From the NCBI GenBank assembly GCA_021815935.1, contig JAKAZH010000089.1:1-7380 (forward strand): DNA of 7,380 nt, in the 5' to 3' direction. Source of the DNA: Actinomycetes bacterium (GTDB taxonomy: Bacteria > Actinomycetota > Acidimicrobiia > Acidimicrobiales > Palsa-688). Shown here piece by piece: positions 1 through 7,380 of the stretch (positions are counted from its first letter, which is position 1; every line of letters begins with the position of its first letter). Under the pieces are notes generated by a model, which saw only the letters and a program-made list of their open reading frames with translations, did no database searches and was not told the origin of the DNA. The translations under genes and the position numbers were made by a program.

Positions 1-858
1 GGCCGAACCGAGAACTCCCACCAGGCCGCCGACGACAAGCAGGACCAGCCCAGTCAGAACAGCTTCATGCGGGGTCACGAAAAGCTGGTTCGTGCCGAGA
101 ATAGTCTGGTCAGGGAGGAACGACGCTATCCAGTTCCGCAGGCCATAGGTAAGGAAGAACGCCCCGACCGCCCCGGCCATCCCGTGGACGAAACCTTCGA
201 GCATGAACGGCACGCGAATAAACCAGTTCGTCGCCCCGACCAGCTTCATCACCGACACCTCTCGGCGTCGAGCGAAGATAGCGAGCTGGATGGTGTTGAC
301 GATCAGCGCTATCGCCCCGACTAGAACCCCGATTGCCAGGCCGACACCGAGCGTCCGCCATCGGCTGAACTGCTGGAGCAAAGTGGCGATCTCCTGCTGC
401 GCGTAGGAGACCTTCAAGACGCCCGGCTGGTTGGAGAACTCCCTCCCGAGTTGTGCTATGTCACCAGCATTCGAAGGGACGACGCGATAAGAGGGCGGCA
501 TGTCGGCAGGGGTGAGCACGCTGACGATGTCGTTGTTGTTACCGAAGATCTGTTTGAACTCCTGGTATGCCTGCGCCTTGTCGACGAAATGGAACTTCTT
601 GACTCCTGGCGTCGAAGTGAGCTCCTGGCCGATAGCCGAAGTCTCGGTGGTCGAAACCTGGGGTCGGAGGAAGATCGCCAGCTCGACGCCGCCCCTCCAC
701 TGCACGGAAGCTTTGTTGATCGCCTGGCGCATTACGAGAACCGCGCCCAGAGCGCTCAACGAGACGGCCATAGTCAAAATCGCGGCGACGGTCATCAGCA
801 GATTCCGTCTCAGGTTCCCGCCGGTCTCGCGAAGCAGGTAGCCGGTCGAAAGGGCCAT
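1..858 (-). CDS. ftsX: Cell-division ABC transporter permease FtsX (C-terminus cut by window edge)
   Basis: FtsX is the membrane half of the FtsEX complex, which uses ATP hydrolysis by FtsE to activate peptidoglycan hydrolases at the division site. Translating the minus strand gives 286 codons with no stop, so the gene runs off the left edge; since about 300 residues is usual in actinobacteria, only the last ten or so should be missing. The layout matches the family. There is a short cytoplasmic start ([19 protein letters not shown]), TM1 at about 20-43, an extracellular domain at about 45-165, TM2 at about 168-192, the conserved RRREVSVMKLVGAT segment at 198-210, TM3 at about 215-240 and TM4 from about 265. 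The ATG shares one base with the ftsE TGA (TGATG), so translation is probably coupled; a loose G-rich stretch (GGGATGGG) lies just upstream. Identification is by motif and context and is strong. Confidence 0.95.
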   Translation of the reverse strand, partial: MALSTGYLLRETGGNLRRNLLMTVAAILTMAVSLSALGAVLVMRQAINKASVQWRGGVELAIFLRPQVSTTETSAIGQELTSTPGVKKFHFVDKAQAYQEFKQIFGNNNDIVSVLTPADMPPSYRVVPSNAGDIAQLGREFSNQPGVLKVSYAQQEIATLLQQFSRWRTLGVGLAIGVLVGAIALIVNTIQLAIFARRREVSVMKLVGATNWFIRVPFMLEGFVHGMAGAVGAFFLTYGLRNWIASFLPDQTILGTNQLFVTPHEAVLTGLVLLVVGGLVGVLGSA

Positions 859-1544
859 CAGGCGCCCATCCCGTAGACGCCTCGCGCCTGGTCGCGCACG
901 ATCGACCCCCGGTCGAGCTCGACCACACGGCGACGCATGGAGTCCACGATCCCTTCGTCGTGGGTCGCCATGAGCACGGTTGTGCCGGTGCGGTTGATCC
1001 GGTCGAGGAGCCGCATTATGCCCGCGGTTGTAGCAGGGTCGAGGTTTCCGGTCGGCTCGTCGGCGAGAAGTATCAGCGGCCGGTTGACGAACGCCCGCGC
1101 TATTGCTACGCGCTGCTGCTCGCCGCCGGACAGTTCGCCCGGGAGGTTGGAGAGCTTCTTCCCGAGCCCTACAAGTTCGAGAATCTGGGGTACCTGGCTG
1201 CGTACCACCTGACGCGGGCGGCCGATGACGTCGAGGGCGAACGCCACATTCTCGTACACGGTCTTGGTCGGCAGGAGTCGGAAGTCCTGGAAGACACACC
1301 CGATGTTGCGCCGCAGGTACGGCACTTTCCATCCGGAGAGGGACCCGACTTCCTTTCCTGCGACCCACACCTCCCCGGAATCCGCCTCCTCTTCCTTTGT
1401 GACGAGACGCAGGAAAGTGGACTTCCCCGATCCGGACGGGCCCACGAGGAAGACGAACTCACCTTTTTCTATGTCGATGTCGACATCGCGAAGTGCGACA
1501 GTGGTGCCCTTGTAGGCCTTGGTGACGTTGACGAGCTTGATCAT
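858..1544 (-). CDS. ftsE: Cell-division ATP-binding protein FtsE
   Basis: FtsE is the cytoplasmic ABC ATPase that partners FtsX. The 228-residue product has the usual length and all ATPase motifs: Walker [10 protein letters not shown] at 35-43 (Lys41), Q-loop Gln86 in VFQDFRLLP, signature LSGGEQQR at 138-145, Walker B LILLADEP at 157-164 (Asp162, Glu163), D-loop NLD at 167-169 and switch His195 in ATHD. FQDFRLL and the following ftsX separate it from other small ABC ATPases. The start gives the family's typical MI opening ([11 protein letters not shown]), but the bases before it (CACATGACCCC) hold no Shine-Dalgarno sequence. A 22-codon frame instead ends over this start (ATGA), which would allow translation by coupling. 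prfB lies 138 bases upstream, so ftsE may be read from its own promoter, from the secA-prfB transcript, or both. Confidence 0.97.
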   Translation of the reverse strand: MIKLVNVTKAYKGTTVALRDVDIDIEKGEFVFLVGPSGSGKSTFLRLVTKEEEADSGEVWVAGKEVGSLSGWKVPYLRRNIGCVFQDFRLLPTKTVYENVAFALDVIGRPRQVVRSQVPQILELVGLGKKLSNLPGELSGGEQQRVAIARAFVNRPLILLADEPTGNLDPATTAGIMRLLDRINRTGTTVLMATHDEGIVDSMRRRVVELDRGSIVRDQARGVYGMGA

Positions 1545-1609
1545 GGGGTCATGTGTTTCATCGGCACGCTTGTCATCGCTCCGAAGTAGCCAGCCTGCGC
1601 TGGGAACAT
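1541..1609 (-). CDS. Possible 22-residue leader peptide overlapping the ftsE start
   Basis: On the minus strand an ATG at 1609 opens a 22-codon frame, beginning [12 protein letters not shown] and ending SVPMKHMTP, whose TGA overlaps the ftsE ATG as ATGA. This four-base overlap is a classical arrangement for translational coupling, and ftsE itself has no visible ribosome-binding site. The frame starts 14 bases after a TAGGAT box, so its message could have only a very short leader; no good Shine-Dalgarno sequence lies at normal spacing. I recognise no family and assign no function to the peptide. In GC-rich DNA a frame this short can arise by chance, and the ATGA overlap is the main argument for it. 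Internal ATGs at codons 12, 17 and 20 are in the same frame and could equally feed into ftsE. Confidence 0.35.
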   Translation of the reverse strand: MFPAQAGYFGAMTSVPMKHMTP

Positions 1610-1623
1610 TCAGCGTTCGTTCT

Positions 1624-1629
1624 ATCCTA
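1624..1629 (-). promoter_or_regulatory. Candidate -10 box (TAGGAT) upstream of ftsE and its leader frame
   Basis: The minus strand reads GGTTAGGATAG here. TAGGAT fits the TAnnnT -10 pattern of actinobacterial housekeeping sigma factors. The same octamer TAGGATAG occurs just upstream of secA. No convincing -35 hexamer is visible about 17 bases upstream, where the sequence is very GC-rich. A start 6-8 bases after the box would leave only a few bases before the ATG of the small leader frame. This is inferred from sequence pattern only. Confidence 0.35.
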
Positions 1630-1649
1630 ACCTTTCGACGCTCCCGGCG

Positions 1650-1663
1650 CCCGGCACCCCGGG
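1650..1663 (-). terminator. Weak GC-only hairpin after prfB
   Basis: About 20 bases past the prfB stop the minus strand can fold CCCGG-loop(GGTG)-CCGGG, and a 10-base palindrome ACCCCGGGGT overlaps it. There is no T-run after it, so it would be at best a U-less terminator or attenuating hairpin. GC-rich intergenic DNA often folds like this by chance. Confidence 0.2.
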
Positions 1664-1682
1664 GTCGGTGTACGCTTTCAAG

Positions 1683-2804
1683 TTATTCCGGCTCGGCGTC
1701 CGTCATTCCGGCTCGCCGCCAGCGCAGGAACGCCTCCATAAACGAGTCGAGGTCGCCGTCTAAGACAGCGGAAACGTTGCCGGTCTCGAACCCGCTGCGC
1801 AGGTCCTTCACCTGCTGGTAGGGGGCGAGCACGTACGAACGGATCTGGGCGCCCCAGCCGATAAGCGCTTTCGGGCCTGCCAGCTCCGACATCTCGGCAG
1901 CACGGGCCTGGCGCGCCAGCTCCGCAAGCTTGGATGCGAGAATCTGCATCGCCTTGGCCTTGTTCTGGAACTGCGAGCGCTCGTTCTGCACGGCGACGAC
2001 AGTGCCGGTCGGCAGGTGCGTTATCCGGACCGCCGAATCAGTCACGTTGACGTGCTGGCCGCCGGCGCCCGACGAACGGTAGGTGTCTATCCTGAGTTCC
2101 TTCTCGTCGATGTCGACCTCGCCCGAGAGGTCCTCGAAGAACGGCACGACGCTGACCGCAGCGAAACTTGTCTGGCGGCGTGCCTGGGAGTCGAACGGGG
2201 AGATCCGCACCAGCCTGTGCATGCCCCGTTCCGAAGCGAGAAGTCCGTTCGCGTAGCGGCCCCGGACGATGAAACTCGCAGAGAGGATTCCCGCCTCCTG
2301 GCCTTCGCTAACCTCCTCGATCTCGAAGTCGAATCCGCGCCGCTCGGCCCAACGGTTGTACATGCGGACGAGCATCTGCGCCCAGTCCTGGGCGTCGGTA
2401 CCGCCATCCTTGGCGTGGACCTCGCACACTGCGTCGCTCTCGTCGTGCTCACCGGTAAAAAGGGACCGCAGTTCCAGACGATCCAGCTCCCCGGAAACGC
2501 CTGCCATCCCGGAGAGCAGCTCGGTTTCGACCGAGTCGTCGTCCTCCTCGACGCCGAGCTCGAACAGTGTGCGCAGATCCTCCAACGCGGCACCGAGGCG
2601 GTCGAGGAGATCGAGGTCACCTTTGACCTGGCCGTACTCACGAGTGATCCGCTGCGCTTCGTCCGGTTTGTCCCAGAGGTCCGGACGGCCAAGCTCCGAC
2701 TCGAGGCGGGGAAGTTTGCCTCGAAGCTCGTCGGCGCGCAGATACCGGCCGGCATCGTCGAGACGGCCCGCGAGCTTGCCTATGTCGGGGGTGAAGTCAC
2801 GCAT
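1683..2804 (-). CDS. prfB: Peptide chain release factor 2 (RF2)
   Basis: RF2 recognises UGA and UAA stop codons in the ribosomal A site and triggers hydrolysis of the finished peptide. The 373-residue product carries the RF2 stop-codon discriminator SPF at 202-204 (RISPFDS) and the catalytic GGQ at 248-250 (SSGAGGQHVNVT), the glutamine being the usual methylation site. The C-terminal stretch IGWGAQIRSYVLAPYQQVKDL is typical of RF2. The start at MRDFTPDIGK was chosen because it matches the family N-terminus and follows secA by 10 bases; the frame stays open further upstream but only antisense-free by chance, inside secA in another frame. The programmed +1 frameshift found near codon 26 in many bacterial prfB genes is absent, and the frame runs straight through. 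It is probably co-transcribed with secA. Confidence 0.97.
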   Translation of the reverse strand: MRDFTPDIGKLAGRLDDAGRYLRADELRGKLPRLESELGRPDLWDKPDEAQRITREYGQVKGDLDLLDRLGAALEDLRTLFELGVEEDDDSVETELLSGMAGVSGELDRLELRSLFTGEHDESDAVCEVHAKDGGTDAQDWAQMLVRMYNRWAERRGFDFEIEEVSEGQEAGILSASFIVRGRYANGLLASERGMHRLVRISPFDSQARRQTSFAAVSVVPFFEDLSGEVDIDEKELRIDTYRSSGAGGQHVNVTDSAVRITHLPTGTVVAVQNERSQFQNKAKAMQILASKLAELARQARAAEMSELAGPKALIGWGAQIRSYVLAPYQQVKDLRSGFETGNVSAVLDGDLDSFMEAFLRWRRAGMTDAEPE

Positions 2805-2814
2805 CGGCTTGGCC

Positions 2815-5589
<2,775 letters not shown>

Positions 5590-5593
5590 GGCG

Positions 5594-5605
5594 CCCCCTA
5601 TCCTA
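5594..5605 (-). promoter_or_regulatory. Candidate secA -10 box (TAGGAT) overlapping a G-rich ribosome-binding site
   Basis: Upstream of secA the minus strand reads TAGGATAGGGGGCGCC then ATG. TAGGAT (5605-5600) fits an actinobacterial -10 box, and AGGGGG (5599-5594) could be a Shine-Dalgarno sequence only 4 bases from the ATG. Both cannot work fully at once, because a transcript starting 6-8 bases after TAGGAT would lose most of the G-run and be nearly leaderless. No -35 match is visible at the usual spacing. The octamer TAGGATAG recurs before ftsE. Confidence 0.4.
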
Positions 5606-5608
5606 CCT

Positions 5609-5620
5609 GTCACATGTGAC
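5609..5620. promoter_or_regulatory. Perfect 12-base palindrome in the secA / DUF2079 divergent region
   Basis: GTCACATGTGAC is its own reverse complement and lies 3 bases upstream of the TAGGAT box of secA, about 20 bases before the secA ATG and about 100 before the divergent gene. Its place at a promoter makes it a plausible operator for a dimeric regulator that could act on one or both genes. TCACA and TGTGA half-sites recall CRP/FNR-family half-sites, but they are in the opposite order with no spacer, so I do not assign it to that family. Confidence 0.4.
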
Positions 5621-5722
5621 GAGATCCGCTCGCTAGCCTTGACCGTGCCCGACAGGCCTGCAAGCCGCCACTCCCAGCGCGCCACGAAAGGCAACGGTAC
5701 GCCGCCGAGCGGACCGCCCACG

Positions 5723-7216
5723 ATGCGGTTGGACCGGTTGCGACACGGCCCGTTGCGAGCCAGCCTGTTGCGTAGAGCCTCTCGGTGCCAGGCCCCCGGG
5801 TGGCGTCGGTTGGCGATCCACTTGCCACTCGCGGGCATGCTCGCCTTGTATATCGGTCGCTTCGCTCTCCTGTCGGTGCAAGTCCAGGACGGTTTCGGCG
5901 CTCCCGGATACGACATGGGCATCTTCGATCAAGGCGTGTGGCTGCTCAGCCGATTCGACGCGCCGTTCGTGACGGTCATGGGACGCAACCTGTTCGGCGA
6001 CCACACGTCGTTCGTCCTGCTGCTGGCAGTACCGCTGTACTGGATATGGCCGGCCGCACAGACCCTGCTCGTCCTGCAAACCCTTCTGCTGGCCTGCGCA
6101 GCAATCCCCGTGTACATCCTTGCCCGTCGACGTCTCGGTAGCGTGTGGATGCCGACGTCTCTGGCGGGTGCGTACCTGCTGAACCCCGCTTTGCAGCGGG
6201 GGAACCTCGAACAGTTCCATCCTGAGTCGTTTCTCGTCCTGTTCCTGGCGGTTGCGATCGTGGCTGCTTTGGAGTGGTGGCCGCGCCTTCTGTGCGTCTC
6301 GGTCATCGGGGCACTCCTGGTCAAGGAGGACACGGCACTGCTGGTGGTTCCGCTCGGAGCCTGGGTGTACTTCCGCCGCGACAAGGTCCTCGGCGTCGGC
6401 ATTGCCGCAGGGGCTGCCGCCTACATGGCCTTCGCGTTCGAAGTGGTAATCCGTTCGATACTCGGCACCTCCAATTTCTACGGAGGGCGGTTGCCCTTCG
6501 GTGGCCTGGCCGGACTCATCGAGTCGCCGTTTAGCCACCCGGGTCGGCTGTGGGCCTACCTGAAAGGGGGTGGCCGGCCTTTCTACCTGTGGCAGATGGG
6601 GTGCTCGTTCGGATGGATCTTCCTCGTCTCACCTGAGATCGCTGCGATCGCAGTTCTCAACCTGGCCGAGAACCTCATTTCCACGTTCCCCTACATGCAC
6701 CAGATTCCGTACCACTACTCTCTAGACGCCGTCCCGGTGCTCGCCCTCGGAACCGTCTACGCTATCTCCCGGTTGCAGTCCGCAAACACACGGGCCGTCG
6801 CAACCGTATTCGTAGCGTCGTCGGCGCTCGTGGCGTGCAGCCTGTGGGGCCTGTCGCCTTGGTCTCGCAACCCTGTCTACCCGCACCAGGCGCCCAACAG
6901 TCCAGCGGTTGTCGCCGCCGACAACGCACTCAAGGCCGTTCCGGCGGACGCAGTGGTCTCGGCGAGCCCTTATTACGTGAGCCATCTCGATCACCGCCGA
7001 AAGATCTACCAGTGGCCTACGCCTTTCCGCGCTCAGTACTGGGGTCTCTACACCGAGGAGGGCAAGCGTCTACCGTTCGCATCGAGCGTGCAATACCTTG
7101 TGATCCCGTCACAGCTCAGCGGGACGGACAAGGCCGTGTTCGACTCGATCTCAGCGCACTTTCACCTTACGGCCTCCGGTGGGGGCGTCAGCGTCTACAG
7201 GAGAATCGCCCCGTAG
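5723..7216 (+). CDS. DUF2079-family polytopic membrane protein (GT-C-like)
   Basis: This 497-residue protein matches the DUF2079 family, membrane proteins thought to resemble GT-C glycosyltransferases, with unknown substrate. Visible family features are GYDMGIFDQGVW at 62-73 in the first extracytoplasmic loop (Asp64, Asp69), GDHTSFVLLL at 92-101, PLYWIWP at 104-110, EQFHPESF at 163-170 and KEDTAL at 201-206. About ten membrane segments can be drawn, the first at about 31-52 and the last at about 357-376. A soluble C-terminal part (about 390-497) holds VPADAVVSASPYYVSHL and RRKIYQWP, also typical of the family. The start is uncertain. ATG at 5723 gives a basic N-terminus before TM1 and avoids overlap with secA, but it has no clear ribosome-binding site; GTG at 5645 is the main alternative. 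It is divergent from secA, and no linked glycan genes are visible. Confidence 0.85.
   Translation: MRLDRLRHGPLRASLLRRASRCQAPGWRRLAIHLPLAGMLALYIGRFALLSVQVQDGFGAPGYDMGIFDQGVWLLSRFDAPFVTVMGRNLFGDHTSFVLLLAVPLYWIWPAAQTLLVLQTLLLACAAIPVYILARRRLGSVWMPTSLAGAYLLNPALQRGNLEQFHPESFLVLFLAVAIVAALEWWPRLLCVSVIGALLVKEDTALLVVPLGAWVYFRRDKVLGVGIAAGAAAYMAFAFEVVIRSILGTSNFYGGRLPFGGLAGLIESPFSHPGRLWAYLKGGGRPFYLWQMGCSFGWIFLVSPEIAAIAVLNLAENLISTFPYMHQIPYHYSLDAVPVLALGTVYAISRLQSANTRAVATVFVASSALVACSLWGLSPWSRNPVYPHQAPNSPAVVAADNALKAVPADAVVSASPYYVSHLDHRRKIYQWPTPFRAQYWGLYTEEGKRLPFASSVQYLVIPSQLSGTDKAVFDSISAHFHLTASGGGVSVYRRIAP
5737..5772 (+). repeat. Three GTTGCG units at 15-base spacing in the DUF2079 gene start
   Basis: GTTGCG occurs at 5737, 5752 and 5767, exactly 15 bases apart, and the first two extend to GTTGCGA. 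In the coding frame this places Leu-Arg every five residues (LRHGP, LRASL, LRRAS) in the basic segment before the first membrane helix. It could be a small in-frame duplication or a chance result of Leu/Arg-rich coding. Confidence 0.4.
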
Positions 7217-7221
7217 GGGAG

Positions 7222-7247
7222 GGACCTCAGCGGCTGACCTGGTCTTT
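7222..7247 (+). terminator. Bulged hairpin with short T-run after the DUF2079 gene
   Basis: Starting 6 bases after the stop codon, GACC-TCAG can pair with CTGA and GGTC around a CGG loop, with a three-base CCT bulge on the 3' arm, followed directly by TTT. Its position and short T-run suit an intrinsic terminator, but the bulge and only three Ts make it weak. Confidence 0.35.
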
Positions 7248-7263
7248 GACCCCACACCCGCCC

Positions 7264-7278
7264 GGTCCTCCCGGGACC
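7264..7278 (+). terminator. Second small hairpin downstream of the DUF2079 gene
   Basis: GGTCC and GGACC form a 5-base stem around a TCCCG loop. No T-run follows. It may act together with the hairpin about 20 bases upstream as a tandem terminator, or it may be chance pairing in GC-rich DNA. Confidence 0.2.
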
Positions 7279-7380
7279 CCAGCGGCCCCTGACGAGGCAC
7301 GGGACTTACATCTAAATCGCACCATGATCGACAGGTGCTCCGCTTCGAAAGTCACCCGATAATGAAAAAGGCGACCGGAA

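Noticed and set aside
5639..5644. TTGACC as a -35 box for the DUF2079 gene
   Set aside because: No -10-like hexamer lies 16-19 bases downstream, where the sequence is AAGCCG-like and GC-rich.
5590..5922. In-frame 111-codon N-terminal extension of secA
   Set aside because: The extension is unlike any SecA N-terminus, crosses the intergenic region and runs antisense through the start of the DUF2079 gene. MSVFSKILRAGEG at 5589 is the family start.
7362..7380. ATG AAA AAG at the right edge as the start of a new gene
   Set aside because: Only six codons are visible, with no ribosome-binding site; GATAAT overlapping the ATG could equally be a -10 box. It cannot be judged without more sequence.

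Overview
This window is a stretch of ordinary chromosomal backbone from a high-GC bacterium, most likely an actinobacterium. SecA and RF2 read as close to the actinobacterial forms, prfB has no programmed frameshift, and the candidate -10 boxes fit the TAnnnT pattern common in that phylum. A deep-branching class such as Acidimicrobiia is a reasonable guess, but the sequence alone does not prove it.

Four housekeeping genes on the minus strand run right to left, secA (preprotein translocase ATPase), prfB (peptide chain release factor 2), ftsE and ftsX (ABC-type cell-division pair). ftsX is cut by the left edge and lacks only its last few residues. secA and prfB are 10 bases apart, and ftsE and ftsX overlap by one base, so each pair is probably translationally coupled. 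A 138-base gap separates prfB from ftsE. It holds a weak hairpin, a TAGGATAG box and a 22-codon open frame whose stop overlaps the ftsE start as ATGA. ftsEX may therefore have its own promoter and a leader peptide as well as read-through from secA-prfB.

To the right of secA, across a 133-base divergent intergenic region with a second TAGGATAG box and a perfect 12-base palindrome, a plus-strand gene encodes a polytopic membrane protein of the DUF2079 family. It resembles GT-C-type glycosyltransferases and its substrate is unknown. The last 164 bases are non-coding as far as can be seen and contain terminator-like hairpins just after that gene.

Functionally, SecA drives protein export, RF2 ends translation at UGA and UAA, and FtsEX couples ATP hydrolysis to peptidoglycan hydrolase control at the septum. 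The DUF2079 protein probably works at the membrane on cell-surface glycans, but nothing links it to the secA cluster except position. I find no mobile element, CRISPR array, RNA gene or clearly new multi-gene system. The observations most worth checking are regulatory, namely the small frame before ftsE, the repeated TAGGATAG box and the palindrome before secA.
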